Assembly (NCBI RefSeq): GCF_014644435.1
Contig: NZ_BMKR01000007.1
Coordinates: 62,001-126,000 of the forward strand
DNA length: 64,000 bases
Direction: 5' to 3'
Source: Paenibacillus albidus
GTDB lineage: Bacteria; Bacillota; Bacilli; Paenibacillales; Paenibacillaceae
Shown: one piece after another, positions 1 to 9,405 of the stretch
How the letters are laid out: every line of letters starts with the position of its first letter
Position numbering within the stretch: position 1 is the stretch's first letter
Notes under the pieces: generated by a model
The model's input: only the letters and a program-made list of their open reading frames with translations
The model's database searches: none
What the model was told of the DNA's origin: nothing
Made by a program: the position numbers and the translations under genes

Positions 1-671
1 CCCTCAGCCTCCAGAATCTGGCGCCGGGTCTCGTCGCCGATAATCCGCTGGAAGTTGCGGACCATCATCGGATAAGGATGCGGACCAACTGCCGAACCCA
101 GGATATAAAAGGTGTCATCGACATTGCTGACCCAATAGCGCAGCGCTTCGTTTCCGGCATCCTTGAGGGTACGCGAGCCGGAGGTAACCGGAATCACCTC
201 GGCACCCAGCAGCTTCATCCGAAAGACATTCAGCGCCTGGCGGCGTGTATCTTCTTCACCCATGAACACCTTGCACTCCATGCCTAGCAGCGCCGCCACT
301 GTTGCCGTAGCTACACCATGCTGGCCGGCTCCCGTTTCGGCGATCACCTTGGTTTTGCCCATTTTTTTGGCGAGGATTCCCTGTCCAATGGCATTGTTGA
401 TCTTATGCGCACCGGTATGGTTCAGATCTTCACGCTTGAGATACACCTTGGCTTCTCCCAAGTGCTTGCTTAAGCGCTCCGCATAATACAGCGGGGTCTC
501 CCGTCCGGAATACTGCTTCAGCAAATAATCTATTTCTTCCTGAAAAGCCGGGTCTGCCGAAAAGGTGCGGTAGGCCTCCTCCAGCCCAATCAGTGCATTC
601 ATCAACGTTTCAGGCACGAAGCGGCCTCCAAAAGAACCGAAACGTCCATGCTGGTCCGGTACTTGTATCAT
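1..671 (-). CDS. trpB: tryptophan synthase beta subunit (3' part outside window)
   Basis: Converts indole and L-serine to L-tryptophan with PLP, as the beta half of the TrpAB complex. The visible N-terminal 223 residues carry the typical start ([20 protein letters not shown]), the PLP-lysine motif HTGAHKINN (Lys about residue 90) and [10 protein letters not shown]. The ATG overlaps the trpF stop in an ATGA junction, implying translational coupling. The gene continues past base 1, so completeness and a following trpA cannot be judged. Confidence 0.97.
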   Translation of the reverse strand, partial: MIQVPDQHGRFGSFGGRFVPETLMNALIGLEEAYRTFSADPAFQEEIDYLLKQYSGRETPLYYAERLSKHLGEAKVYLKREDLNHTGAHKINNAIGQGILAKKMGKTKVIAETGAGQHGVATATVAALLGMECKVFMGEEDTRRQALNVFRMKLLGAEVIPVTSGSRTLKDAGNEALRYWVSNVDDTFYILGSAVGPHPYPMMVRNFQRIIGDETRRQILEAE

Positions 672-1348
672 GATTGCTTCACCCTTCCCACAAAAGCTGT
701 CATTTTGGCAATATCCTTGATGCCGCCGCTTTCCACTCCGCTGGATACATCCACGCCATCCGGGGCGTAGCCCGCCAGCAGTTCACCCACATTGCCGGGG
801 TGCAGGCCGCCGGCGATAAATAAAGGCAATCCATGCCTAGCCGCCACCTGGCGGTATGCCGGTATGGTCTCCCAGGCGAACGTGCGGCCGGAACCGCCGC
901 TCTGATGGGTATCGTAAGTATCCAGCAGCAGTGCATCGACCGCACCCGCGTAGCTTTCCATATGTGCATATCCGCCGCCTGATTCAGCATGGGCTTGATC
1001 CGAGACGGAGAGAGCTTTCCAGACCTTGGCTTCTGGAAAAGCCAACTTGACCTCCCGGCAGAACTCCGGGCTCTCCTGCCCGTGCAGCTGAATGACATCC
1101 AGCGCAGCGATGGAGAGCAGTTCTCCCAGCTCCTTCAGCCCCGGATTGACAAACACGCCCGCGGCCTGCGGAATTCCGCCTGTCTCCCAGTTTCCCAGCT
1201 CGGCGATCAATTCGGCCGCTTGAGCGGGGGATACCTTCCTGCGGCTTGGTGCAAAAACAAAGCCGATATAATCGACCGGTAAGTGTATCATAGATTTTAG
1301 CACTTCAACGTCCTGAAGTCCACAGATTTTTACCATTGTCTCAGCCAT
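668..1348 (-). CDS. trpF: phosphoribosylanthranilate isomerase
   Basis: Third step of tryptophan synthesis: isomerises N-(5-phosphoribosyl)anthranilate to CdRP. It has the conserved start MVKICGLQD, a (beta/alpha)8-size length of about 226 aa, and the C-terminal phosphate-binding segment with GGLHPGNV and DVSSGVE. A longer GTG-started version (from 1357) has its purine-rich SD only 3 nt upstream; ATG 1348 with GGAAAGG about 12 nt upstream is preferred, and ATG 1336 is a further alternative. The start overlaps the trpC end by a few bases, as in a coupled operon. Confidence 0.95.
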   Translation of the reverse strand: MAETMVKICGLQDVEVLKSMIHLPVDYIGFVFAPSRRKVSPAQAAELIAELGNWETGGIPQAAGVFVNPGLKELGELLSIAALDVIQLHGQESPEFCREVKLAFPEAKVWKALSVSDQAHAESGGGYAHMESYAGAVDALLLDTYDTHQSGGSGRTFAWETIPAYRQVAARHGLPLFIAGGLHPGNVGELLAGYAPDGVDVSSGVESGGIKDIAKMTAFVGRVKQS

Positions 1349-2168
1349 GCAAGGCACGATCCTTTCCTTCAGGCAGAGGGCCCAGCAAGGTATGGACAGC
1401 AGCCTCGACGTCCTGCTGCCGCATCAGATATTCGCCGACAAGAACGCCGTGTGCCCCTGTTGTCTTCAGATAAGTAATATCTTCGGGACCTGCAATTCCG
1501 CTTTCACTGATGAGCGGAATGCCTTCCGGCAGCAGCTCTGCCAGCTCCGCAGTAGTAGACAGCGCCGTCTCGAAGGTACGCAGATTACGGTTATTCACCC
1601 CGAGCAGCACATGCGGGGCAGCAGCCTTCCCTGTACCCAGCACCACTGTAAGCTCCTCCCGGTCATGCACTTCAATCAGGACATCCAGCCCCAGCTTCCC
1701 CGCCGTATCCGTGAAGGATGCCAGCTGCACCGGTGTCAGAATAGCCGCAATCAGCAGTACGGCATCCGCGCCGAGCAGCCGGGCTTCATAAATCTGCTTC
1801 TCATCAATAATGAAATCCTTGCGCAGCAGTGGAAGAGCTACAGCTTCCCTTATAAGACGGAGATAAGCGCCGTCGCCTTGAAAATAATCTTTATCTGTCA
1901 GCACGGACAGGCAATCCGCACCTGCCGCTTCATACCCGCGGGCAATCGACACCGGATCGAAGTCGGGCCGGATCAGCCCTTTGGAAGGTGATGCCTTCTT
2001 CACTTCCGCGATCAGTCCCATCTCCCGGTTCCGGTTCATCAAGGCCGCCCGGAAACCCCGGGTTGCCGGCAATGCTGCAATCCCGCGTTCCGCCTCCGCC
2101 AGCGACCATGTCCGGCTTAAGGCCTCTACCTCTTTTATTTTGGTGGCTACGATTTGATCAAGATACAT
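1341..2168 (-). CDS. trpC: indole-3-glycerol phosphate synthase
   Basis: Closes the indole ring: CdRP to indole-3-glycerol phosphate. The 275-aa TIM barrel shows the signature EVKKASPSKG with the catalytic Lys, LRKDFI, and LLGVNNRNL, and ends in the usual SESGI phosphate-binding segment. It overlaps trpD upstream by 11 bp and the trpF start downstream, so it is part of the trpEDCFB transcription unit. Confidence 0.97.
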   Translation of the reverse strand: MYLDQIVATKIKEVEALSRTWSLAEAERGIAALPATRGFRAALMNRNREMGLIAEVKKASPSKGLIRPDFDPVSIARGYEAAGADCLSVLTDKDYFQGDGAYLRLIREAVALPLLRKDFIIDEKQIYEARLLGADAVLLIAAILTPVQLASFTDTAGKLGLDVLIEVHDREELTVVLGTGKAAAPHVLLGVNNRNLRTFETALSTTAELAELLPEGIPLISESGIAGPEDITYLKTTGAHGVLVGEYLMRQQDVEAAVHTLLGPLPEGKDRALHG

Positions 2169-3198
2169 AGTTAAGCTCCTCCGTCATCGCTTTAAGCTGG
2201 CCCAGCTTGGCTAAGGCCTTGCCCGAGTCCACTACCGTTCTGGCCTGTTCGACGCCTTCGGCCAGCGTGTCTGTCAATCCGGCAACATAAATGCAGGCGC
2301 CTGCATTGGCCAGCACAATGTCCCTGTAAGGTGTTATGGCTCCTTCCAGAACCGAAGTTATGATTCTGGCGTTCTCCGAAGCATCGCCGCCCAGCACGGA
2401 TTCCAGCGGATGCATAGTCAACCCCAGCTCCTGCGGGGTGAGCTCATAAGTTCTAACCTTTCCATCCTTCAGTTCCGAGACCTGGGTAGGAGCAGAAATG
2501 CTGATCTCATCCAGACCGTCCAGGCTGCTCACTACCATAGCCCGTTTGGAACCCAGCTCGCCCAATACCGTTGCGACTGTCTCCGTCATATTGCGGTCAT
2601 AGATGCCCAGGAGCTGACGGTCCGCTCCCGCAGGATTGGTCAAGGGACCCAGCATATTGAATACCGTACGTACACCCAGCTCGCGGCGGGGTGCTGCCGC
2701 ATGGCGCATGGAGGGATGATAGATCTGCGCGAACAGGAAGCAGATGCCGATGCTGTCCAGGCACTGCCGGGCCTGCTCCGCACTCAGATGAATGTTGACA
2801 CCAAGCGCTTCCAGCACATCGGCACTGCCCGCCCGGCCCGAAGCCGAGCGGTTGCCATGTTTGGCGACCCGTACAGAAGCCGCCGAGGAAATGATCGCGG
2901 AGGCTGTGGAGATATTGAACTTATGGATGCCGGAACCGCCCGTGCCGCAGGTATCCAGCAGGCGCGCACGTTCTGTCGTTACCGTGGTCCCGAATCCGCG
3001 CATCGCTTCTGCGAATCCGGTGATTTCCTCCACGGTCTCCCCCTTGATGCGCAACGCGGTCAGCAAGGAGCCAATTTGGGCCTGGGAGGCTTCGCCTTCC
3101 ATAATTGTGCCCATAATCTCTTTCGCCTGGCTGCGGGTAAGATTGCGTCCTTCAATCAAATTGGCGATTCCTGCTTGAATCAGCTTCGTTGCCTCCAT
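2158..3198 (-). CDS. trpD: anthranilate phosphoribosyltransferase
   Basis: Transfers phosphoribose from PRPP to anthranilate. At 346 aa it is family-typical, with the PRPP-binding motif DTCGTGGSG, the adjacent FNISTASA and KHGNRSASGRAGSADVLE. It is not fused to TrpG; no trpG is in this cluster, as in Bacillus where the glutamine amidotransferase is shared with folate synthesis elsewhere. There is a 76-bp gap to trpE and an 11-bp overlap with trpC. Confidence 0.97.
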   Translation of the reverse strand: MEATKLIQAGIANLIEGRNLTRSQAKEIMGTIMEGEASQAQIGSLLTALRIKGETVEEITGFAEAMRGFGTTVTTERARLLDTCGTGGSGIHKFNISTASAIISSAASVRVAKHGNRSASGRAGSADVLEALGVNIHLSAEQARQCLDSIGICFLFAQIYHPSMRHAAAPRRELGVRTVFNMLGPLTNPAGADRQLLGIYDRNMTETVATVLGELGSKRAMVVSSLDGLDEISISAPTQVSELKDGKVRTYELTPQELGLTMHPLESVLGGDASENARIITSVLEGAITPYRDIVLANAGACIYVAGLTDTLAEGVEQARTVVDSGKALAKLGQLKAMTEELNYVS

Positions 3199-3274
3199 CT
3201 TCCTCGTCCTCCCAAAAGTTAGTGTGACACAGCTTTCAAAGGTGATGAACCTTTATTTATAGGCAGCCCCCTGC

Positions 3275-4828
3275 TTAGGGAGTGTATTCGTACATATAGT
3301 CCTGATTGATGCTCTGTTTCTCCTTCACCACCGGCGGGAACATTGCTTCCGCCATCCGGATAGCCTTCAGCATGCCCTTGGCTTTGTTGACGGTTTCTTC
3401 ATATTCCTTCTCGGGAACCGAATCCCAGACAATGCCTGCGCCAGCCTGCACAAAGGCCCGGCCTTTGCGGAAAATGATGGTGCGGATAGTGATGCAGGAA
3501 TCCATATTCCCCGAGAAGCCAAGATACCCGATTGCCCCTGCGTAAGCCCCTCTGGCTTCCCGCTCCAATTCGGCGATAATCTCCATTGCCCGCAGCTTCG
3601 GTGCGCCGGAGACGGTCCCTGCCGGGAGACAGGAGAGAAAGGCATCAAAAAAATCTTTGTCCTCACTCAGAGTACCCGATACATTGGACACCATGTGCAT
3701 GACATGGGAGTACCGCTCAATCTCCATAAAAGAGTCGCATTTCACCGTCCCGAACTTGGAGACACGGCCGAGGTCATTGCGCCCGAGATCGACGAGCATG
3801 AGATGCTCGGCACGTTCTTTTTCATCCTCCAGCAGTTCAGCAGCCAAGGCTCTGTCCAAAGCCTCATTCTCGCCTCTTGGGCGTGTTCCGGCGATTGGCC
3901 GCGTCTCGACCCGGTTGCCGTCGACCTTCACCAGCGCCTCCGGCGAGGTGCCGACGATGATTTCCTCATCCATTTTGAGATAATACATATAGGGTGAAGG
4001 ATTCAGCGTACGGAGCAGCCGGTATACATGCAGCGGAGAGACCTCCGTATTGATATGCATGCGCTGTGACAGCACCACCTGAAAAATATCCCCGGCCCGG
4101 ATGTATTCCTTGGCCTGCTCCACATTGCTGATGTATTGCTCTTTGGTCAGATTGGAGTGTATCTCCCCAAGCTCAATGTCCTGCGGGATGCTGCGGCGGT
4201 TGACGTTCTCCTTCGGGCCTTCCTTTTGCAGTTCCTCGGCCATGTCCTCAAGCTTCTGGCTCAATTCCTCATAATTGGCACGGATCTCGGAATCCGTCTC
4301 CCCGTCCTGCACATGCAGGTTGCCGACCAGGAGAATCTGCTGCTTCACATGATCAAACACAATAATGCGGTCACAGAACATGAAGCGGATATCATCCATA
4401 TTCAGATCATCGTGGGCATGAGCCGGCAGCTTCTCGTAATATTGCAGCAGATCATACCCGAAGAATCCAATCGCTCCCCCTGTAAAAGGCGGCATTTCCT
4501 CCAGCTTGGGACTGCGATAGGAACGGAGCAGCGCCTTGAGCTCCTCAATGGGTTTGCCTTGCAGCTGTTTCTTCTTGCCGCCGACTTCCACATAGATTGC
4601 GCCTTTTTTGCCGGATATCTTCAGAAAGGGGTCACTGCCGATAAAAGAATATCGCGCCCATTGAATTCCGCCTTCTACACTTTCGAGTAAAAAGGCATGA
4701 TCGCGCTCCGCGAAGCGCTGGAAAATACGGATAGGTGTCTCCATGTCGGCGAGCAGCCGTTTTACCACAGGAATCAGGTTATAGTCCCGCGACAGCGACA
4801 CTACTTGTTCTACACTCGGATTCGTCAT
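3275..4828 (-). CDS. trpE: anthranilate synthase component I
   Basis: First committed step of tryptophan synthesis, chorismate to anthranilate. The 517-aa protein has the N-terminal feedback motif FLLESVEGG (tryptophan site LLES), IVGTSPEALVKV, ETRPIAGTRPRG, and the chorismate-binding LPAGTVSGAPK segment near the C terminus. The SD (GGGAGG) stands in GGGAGGTACCCCC just before the ATG, a potential tiny hairpin. Upstream is a TRAP-type leader, so transcription into trpE is expected to fall when tryptophan is abundant. Confidence 0.97.
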   Translation of the reverse strand: MTNPSVEQVVSLSRDYNLIPVVKRLLADMETPIRIFQRFAERDHAFLLESVEGGIQWARYSFIGSDPFLKISGKKGAIYVEVGGKKKQLQGKPIEELKALLRSYRSPKLEEMPPFTGGAIGFFGYDLLQYYEKLPAHAHDDLNMDDIRFMFCDRIIVFDHVKQQILLVGNLHVQDGETDSEIRANYEELSQKLEDMAEELQKEGPKENVNRRSIPQDIELGEIHSNLTKEQYISNVEQAKEYIRAGDIFQVVLSQRMHINTEVSPLHVYRLLRTLNPSPYMYYLKMDEEIIVGTSPEALVKVDGNRVETRPIAGTRPRGENEALDRALAAELLEDEKERAEHLMLVDLGRNDLGRVSKFGTVKCDSFMEIERYSHVMHMVSNVSGTLSEDKDFFDAFLSCLPAGTVSGAPKLRAMEIIAELEREARGAYAGAIGYLGFSGNMDSCITIRTIIFRKGRAFVQAGAGIVWDSVPEKEYEETVNKAKGMLKAIRMAEAMFPPVVKEKQSINQDYMYEYTP

Positions 4829-4872
4829 TGGGGGTACCTCCCTTAATATTTATGAGCCGGTTCATGAAAAAC

Positions 4873-4899
4873 AAAAAAACCTCCACCGAAGTAGAGGTT
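4873..4899 (-). terminator. trp leader attenuator terminator
   Basis: On the minus strand, AACCTCTAC-TTCG-GTGGAGGTT followed by a T run forms a 9-bp stem with a UUCG tetraloop. It sits about 45 bp before trpE and downstream of the NAG-triplet array. AGGTT at 5044-5040, at the edge of the array, could pair with its 5' arm (AACCT) as an antiterminator; that pairing is inference. Confidence 0.85.
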
Positions 4900-5045
4900 G
4901 TTGTAAGTAAGTATACGAAAAAGAGCATGGGGTCGGCATCTATCGCTGAACTGTACAGAATTCTCCCTTGAAAGCTGCACCGGTAGCACAAATACACTCC
5001 AGCACACGCTAAAAGAAACTGCACTCACGATCCTTGCCTAACCTG

Positions 5046-5108
5046 CTATACTGCACTCTGCTCTGCTATACTCAACTCAGCTAAACTAAACTCTTCTTCT
5101 CTCGGCTA
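5046..5108 (-). promoter_or_regulatory. TRAP (MtrB) binding site in the trp leader
   Basis: Reading the minus strand from 5108 to 5046 gives 13 NAG triplets at exactly 5-nt spacing: TAG, GAG, AAG, GAG, TAG, TAG, GAG, GAG, TAG, GAG, GAG, CAG, TAG. Eleven are GAG or TAG, the number bound by the 11-subunit TRAP ring. This is the known TRAP recognition pattern, and mtrB is at 15.1 kb of this window. The leader has no Trp-rich peptide, which fits TRAP rather than ribosome-stalling attenuation. Confidence 0.9.
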
Positions 5109-5113
5109 ACTAC

Positions 5114-5143
5114 ACTATACATGATGATTCGGGTCAATGGCAA
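5114..5143 (-). promoter_or_regulatory. candidate trp promoter
   Basis: Minus strand TTGCCA, 18 nt, TATAGT, immediately after the aroH stop. Its start site would fall near the first NAG triplet, leaving almost no leader before the TRAP site, so readthrough from aroC-aroB-aroH may also feed the leader. Moderate match only. Confidence 0.5.
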
Positions 5144-5158
5144 CCCCGGTCCGCTAAT

Positions 5159-5533
5159 TTATGACTTGCTTTGGGCCAAATCAGGCCGCAGCCTTTGCGC
5201 CTCGTTCAAATAGACATGACGGATATCGCGCTGCGACTTGTCCGTATTCACCTGCACCATCAGACGAATACACTTCGGCAGGCTCCCTTTGACAGGAATC
5301 TCTACGGAGCACATCAGCGGCACCAAATCCCAGCCCTCAATCTCACGGATCGCCCGTGCCGGAAACGTGGCATCCAGATCCTCAGTCATGGTTATCCATA
5401 CGCTGCAAATATCTTCAGCGATGACGTCATTGCGCTCGACAATTTCCTGCAGGAGCACAACCGTTTCGCGCAAAATTTCCGTTTCCTCATTCTGGGTGAC
5501 AGTTGTAGCCCCCCGAATTCCCCGGTTTACCAC
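5159..5533 (-). CDS. aroH: chorismate mutase, AroH type
   Basis: Monofunctional chorismate mutase (chorismate to prephenate), opening the Phe/Tyr branch. The 124-aa size and the start VNRGIRGATTVTQNEE are typical of the trimeric AroH fold, with active-site-type segments ICSVWITMTEDL and MCSVEIPV. The start is GTG with a GGAGGG SD that lies inside the end of aroB; the genes overlap by 7 bp. The order aroC-aroB-aroH-trpE matches the Bacillus aromatic supraoperon. Confidence 0.95.
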   Translation of the reverse strand: MVNRGIRGATTVTQNEETEILRETVVLLQEIVERNDVIAEDICSVWITMTEDLDATFPARAIREIEGWDLVPLMCSVEIPVKGSLPKCIRLMVQVNTDKSQRDIRHVYLNEAQRLRPDLAQSKS

Positions 5534-6633
5534 GGGCTTCCCTCCTTCTTGAGCTGCGCGATAACCTCACGCACCAGCGACTCTTCCACATTGCCTACAA
5601 TACTTACAGCACCGATGGCGTCAGGTACGATAAAGGTCATCTTGCCTTCCTTGAACTTCTTGTCATGCATCATGGCTTCGATCAGCTCATCTTCCCCGTA
5701 TTCGGCAGGCAGCCGGGTAGGCAAGCCAAGTGCCGAGAGCATGGAGACCGTATCCTCATAAATGGCGGTGTCCCGGCCAAGCTTCGCTGCCAGAAGTGCT
5801 GAGCCTGCCATTCCGATAGCGATGGCTTCACCATGCAGGAACACACCGTATCCGCCAACGGCTTCAATCGCATGCCCTATCGTATGGCCCAGGTTCAGAA
5901 TGGCCCGTTGACCTTGCTCCCGTTCATCATTGCCCACTACGTCGGCTTTGATCGCACAGCCGCGTTCCAGTGCATAACCCAGCGCTTCTGCATCAAGCGC
6001 AAGCAGCTCGCCGGCGTGCTCCCGGCACCAGCAGGCAAATTCTTTGTCCAGAATCAGGCCGTGTTTCACCACTTCGGCCAGCCCGGAAGAGATCTGACGC
6101 GCCGGCAGCGTTGCCAGTGTGTCCAGATCATACAGAACCAGCGATGGCTGATAGAATGCGCCGATCATATTCTTGGCGAGGGGATGATTCACGGCAACCT
6201 TGCCACCGACACTGCTGTCATGAGCCAAAATGGTTGTCGGAAGCTGCAGGAAGCCTATCCCTCTCATATAAGTGGCGGCAACAAATCCTGCCAGATCACC
6301 GACTACACCCCCGCCCATGGCCAATACGGCTGAGCTGCGGTCCAGACCGGCGGAAATGGCCGTTGTCATCACCTCTTCATAGACCTGCAGGGATTTGGAC
6401 GCTTCTCCTGCCGGTATGACATGGCTTGCCACGGTATACCCCTTGCTGCGCAGGTTCTCTTCCAGAGCCGGCAAATAACGCGGGGCGACTTCACTGTCAG
6501 TAACTACCAGCAGCGGACTGCGGACAGGGAATCCGGCCTCAACACACCGGTCGCCAATCTGGCTTAAGAGGCCGCTGCCGATAAAAATAGGGTAGGAGCG
6601 CTCACCCAGCTCCACTTGAATAGTCCTAATCAT
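5527..6633 (-). CDS. aroB: 3-dehydroquinate synthase
   Basis: NAD-dependent cyclisation of DAHP to 3-dehydroquinate in the shikimate pathway. The 368-aa protein has the NAD motif AMGGGVVGDLAGF, the substrate segment HDSSVGGKVAVNH, and metal ligands in NLGHTIGHAIE and LHGEAIAIG. Its ATG shares one base with the aroC stop (TAATG), indicating coupling. Confidence 0.97.
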   Translation of the reverse strand: MIRTIQVELGERSYPIFIGSGLLSQIGDRCVEAGFPVRSPLLVVTDSEVAPRYLPALEENLRSKGYTVASHVIPAGEASKSLQVYEEVMTTAISAGLDRSSAVLAMGGGVVGDLAGFVAATYMRGIGFLQLPTTILAHDSSVGGKVAVNHPLAKNMIGAFYQPSLVLYDLDTLATLPARQISSGLAEVVKHGLILDKEFACWCREHAGELLALDAEALGYALERGCAIKADVVGNDEREQGQRAILNLGHTIGHAIEAVGGYGVFLHGEAIAIGMAGSALLAAKLGRDTAIYEDTVSMLSALGLPTRLPAEYGEDELIEAMMHDKKFKEGKMTFIVPDAIGAVSIVGNVEESLVREVIAQLKKEGSPW

Positions 6634-7802
6634 TAGTAGCTCTCCAGCTGAGACTGGTAGCTGTCGTAATTGGCTTTGATTTCCTCCAGGGAATCCCCGC
6701 CAAATTTATCAAGGAAAGCTTTGGCCAGTTCCCAGGCCACCACATTCTCCAGCACAACACACGCTGCCGGAACGGCACAAGCATCGGAACGCTCCACTTG
6801 CGCTGTGAAAGCTTCTTTGGTATCGATATCCACACTTTGCAGCGGTTTGTACAGTGTCGGGATTGGTTTCATCACCCCGCGCACCACAACCGGCATTCCG
6901 TTGGTCATTCCGCCTTCAAAACCGCCCAGACGGTTGCTCGCCCGGTAGTAGCCCCGCGCCGCATCGTACATAATCTCGTCATGCACCTGTGAACCACGCA
7001 GCTTGCCGGCTTCAAAGCCAATTCCGATCTCCACGCCCTTGAAGGCATTGATCGACATTACCGCACCCGCAATGGCGCTGTCCAGCTTACGGTCCGCTTG
7101 TACGTGGCTGCCGAGTCCGATCGGCAGGCCTTCAACGATACATTCCACAATCCCGCCGATCGAGTCGCCTTCTTCCTTGATTTTGTCTATATAAGACTCC
7201 ATCTTTTGTTCGGTTTCTTTATCGACGACCCGTACAGAGGATTGCTCCGTCAGCTCTATCAGCTCATCTATCGGCAGATTATTGGCCGGTGCTTCAATCT
7301 CGCCGATGCGAATCACTTGTCCCGCAATCTTGACACCAAAGGCTGCGAGCAATTGTCTGGCTACAGCACCGACAGCGACTCTGGCCGCCGTTTCGCGTGC
7401 ACTGGAACGTTCGAGCACATTGCGAAGGTCGGTAAGGTTATATTTCAGTCCGCCATTCAGATCCGCATGGCCGGGACGCGGCCGGTTCACCCGGCGTTTC
7501 TCTTCGTCGCTGCCGGGAATAGGCTCTATATTCATAATATTCTTCCAGTGGGTCCAGTCCTTGTTCTCAACGACCAGGGCCACGGGAGCCCCTGTAGTAG
7601 AGCCATGCCGTACCCCGCCGACAATCTGTGCCGTGTCTTTCTCAATTTGCATGCGGCGTCCGCGGCCGTACCCCTTTTGCCGCCGGTGCAGTTGAAAATT
7701 CAATTCCTCAAAATCAAGCGTCAAATTGCTGGGCAATCCTTCAATAATGGCCGTAAGCTGGGGGCCGTGCGTTTCCCCCGCTGTTAAATAGCGTAAACTC
7801 AT
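6633..7802 (-). CDS. aroC: chorismate synthase
   Basis: Makes chorismate from EPSP with reduced FMN, the branch point for Trp, Phe/Tyr and, in this organism, menaquinone through MqnA. Family motifs are [17 protein letters not shown] at the N terminus, [22 protein letters not shown] and [18 protein letters not shown] 7802 has GGGGG about 9 nt upstream; a longer GTG version contains that SD and is rejected. This is the Bacillus aroF homologue and the first gene of the supraoperon. Confidence 0.97.
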   Translation of the reverse strand: MSLRYLTAGETHGPQLTAIIEGLPSNLTLDFEELNFQLHRRQKGYGRGRRMQIEKDTAQIVGGVRHGSTTGAPVALVVENKDWTHWKNIMNIEPIPGSDEEKRRVNRPRPGHADLNGGLKYNLTDLRNVLERSSARETAARVAVGAVARQLLAAFGVKIAGQVIRIGEIEAPANNLPIDELIELTEQSSVRVVDKETEQKMESYIDKIKEEGDSIGGIVECIVEGLPIGLGSHVQADRKLDSAIAGAVMSINAFKGVEIGIGFEAGKLRGSQVHDEIMYDAARGYYRASNRLGGFEGGMTNGMPVVVRGVMKPIPTLYKPLQSVDIDTKEAFTAQVERSDACAVPAACVVLENVVAWELAKAFLDKFGGDSLEEIKANYDSYQSQLESY

Positions 7803-7863
7803 GCTGCGTTCCCCCTTCACACTTTTAAACTGTAAACCGCTAAAATGTTAAATGTCTTTGCTC

Positions 7864-7892
7864 ATTATAGTATAGGCCATCCGCTTTGACAA
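7864..7892 (-). promoter_or_regulatory. sigma-A promoter of the aroC supraoperon
   Basis: Minus strand TTGTCA (7892-7887), 17 nt, TATAAT (7869-7864), a near-consensus housekeeping promoter about 60 bp before the aroC start and just downstream of the cheR terminator. Confidence 0.85.
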
Positions 7893-7931
7893 GAAAGGGA
7901 TCAGCCTTCGCAGCCCGTTGTTCCCCGGATA

Positions 7932-7971
7932 TAAAAAGTGCCGCCCATACCCTCGCGGGTATAAACGGCAC
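7932..7971 (-). terminator. terminator after cheR
   Basis: Minus strand: a long stem with outer arms GTGCCG and CGGCAC and inner arms ATACCC and GGGTAT around GCGA, followed by TTTTTAT. It separates cheR from the aroC promoter. Confidence 0.9.
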
Positions 7972-8040
7972 TGCTTGAGCCTTCGCTGCTCTCTTCCATG
8001 ATGTAGCAGGCGCCGACCGCTGGCGGCGGACAGCAGCCGA

Positions 8041-8844
8041 TTATTTCTTACGGTAAAAGAAGGTTTCTGTGGACTCGAAGCCATACTGTGCCGGGGTGAA
8101 AATCTGCTCGGTGCTTCCGACGAACAAATAACCGCCTGGACGCAGGCTGGCCGAGAACTTGTGATAGAGCTTATTCTTTGCTTCTTCCGTGAAATAGATC
8201 ATCACATTGCGGCAAATAATCAGATCGAAGCCCTCGTCGAACTTGTCCAGCAGCAGATTCTGCTTGCGGAAATCGATATTCTTCTTCAGCGATTCGCTCA
8301 CCTTGAATACCGGACCCTCCGGAGTGAAGTAACGAGCAGCTACATCGCGTGGCACATCCTTAAGCGAACGCTCCAAATAAAGCCCCTGCTTTGCTTTGGC
8401 CAAAGCTCCGTCGTCAATATCGGTAGCCAGTATGCCCGTTTGTGCCAGAATGTCCTTGTCCGCCAGAATCATAGCCAGTGTATAGGGCTCCTCACCGGTG
8501 GAACAAGCGGCACTCCAAAGCTTGAGTCTGCGGCCGGAACGCTGCAAATCCGGGAGAATGACATCCCGCAGCACTTCCCACCGGTTCGGATTGCGCCAGA
8601 ATTCGGATACATTAATCGTCATCCGGTCCAAAAATTCATAAAATAAAGCCTTGTCCTTCATCATCGCCGCAAAAAATTCACTGAAGCTATGATATCCGTT
8701 CTTCATCCGCAATGTGGTCAAACGCCGTTTCATCTGCGCTTCCTTGTATTGAGCGAGATCGATGCCTGTACTTTGCTTGACGCTGTGAATAAAGCCCATG
8801 TAATCCGGATCTGCTGTTACTGCATTCTCTTCACGATCAGCCAT
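8041..8844 (-). CDS. cheR: chemotaxis protein methyltransferase
   Basis: SAM-dependent methylation of chemoreceptor glutamates. The 267-aa protein has the N-terminal helical CheR domain (MKRRLTTLRMKNG) and the methyltransferase domain with WSAACSTGEEPYTLAMIL, ATDIDDGALAKA and IICRNVMIYF. ATG follows GGGGGAAGC. Its place between ndk and aroC is the same as in Bacillus, away from the main che operon. A substrate-type receptor is encoded at 40.2 kb. Confidence 0.96.
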   Translation of the reverse strand: MADREENAVTADPDYMGFIHSVKQSTGIDLAQYKEAQMKRRLTTLRMKNGYHSFSEFFAAMMKDKALFYEFLDRMTINVSEFWRNPNRWEVLRDVILPDLQRSGRRLKLWSAACSTGEEPYTLAMILADKDILAQTGILATDIDDGALAKAKQGLYLERSLKDVPRDVAARYFTPEGPVFKVSESLKKNIDFRKQNLLLDKFDEGFDLIICRNVMIYFTEEAKNKLYHKFSASLRPGGYLFVGSTEQIFTPAQYGFESTETFFYRKK

Positions 8845-8868
8845 GCTTCCCCCTGCCTCCTGCCAGAC

Positions 8869-9312
8869 CTAAGTCCAAATTGCAATATCCTTGTTGTATT
8901 CGGTCAGTTCATCCGGAGCGAAGAAATTGGCAATTTCCCGTTGCGCACTCTCCGGCGAGTCAGATCCATGAATCAGGTTAAGCGGGGTATGGCTGGCAAA
9001 ATCGCCGCGTATCGTTCCCGGAAGGGCTTCGCCCACCTTGGTTTTGCCAATCAGCATACGGGATAAGGCAACGACATCGTCCCCTTCCCATACCATCGCA
9101 AACACAGGGCCCGAAGTAATAAAGGCTACCAGCTCCGGGAAAAAATCCTTGCCCTCATGCTCCGCATAATGACGTTTTGCCTGTTCTTCTGTGACGCGAA
9201 TCAGCTTCGCAGCCACTAGCTTGAAGCCCTTATCCTCGAGACGCGCGACAATGCGCCCGATTAGTCCCCGTTGTACACCGTCCGGCTTAATCATCAGATA
9301 CGTCTTTTCCAT
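8869..9312 (-). CDS. ndk: nucleoside diphosphate kinase
   Basis: Equilibrates NTP and NDP pools through a phospho-histidine. The start [20 protein letters not shown] and the segment [16 protein letters not shown] are diagnostic; 147 aa is the family length. The canonical NxxHGSD active-site region is present as [11 protein letters not shown] 9312 has GGAG 9 nt upstream; the longer frame to 9327 would include that SD. Confidence 0.97.
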   Translation of the reverse strand: MEKTYLMIKPDGVQRGLIGRIVARLEDKGFKLVAAKLIRVTEEQAKRHYAEHEGKDFFPELVAFITSGPVFAMVWEGDDVVALSRMLIGKTKVGEALPGTIRGDFASHTPLNLIHGSDSPESAQREIANFFAPDELTEYNKDIAIWT

Positions 9313-9405
9313 CGGCTCACTCTCCATTTTCTCTTACGAATGATGGGTTTTACGATATCTTACCAGAAACACGGCCTCCTGTGAACGCTTAATATTCGGA
9401 GGTTG

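Noticed and set aside
2410..3222. Long plus-strand ORF opposite trpD
   Set aside because: A GC-rich antisense shadow of trpD; no SD and no recognisable protein. The same applies to other long ORFs antisense to serA, der, glpK and ribBA.
4779..5024. Possible trp leader peptide
   Set aside because: The ORF has no Trp codons and runs through the attenuator into trpE; the NAG-triplet array explains regulation better.
7848..8084. 78-codon minus-strand ORF after cheR
   Set aside because: It covers the cheR terminator and the aroC promoter and shows no family features.
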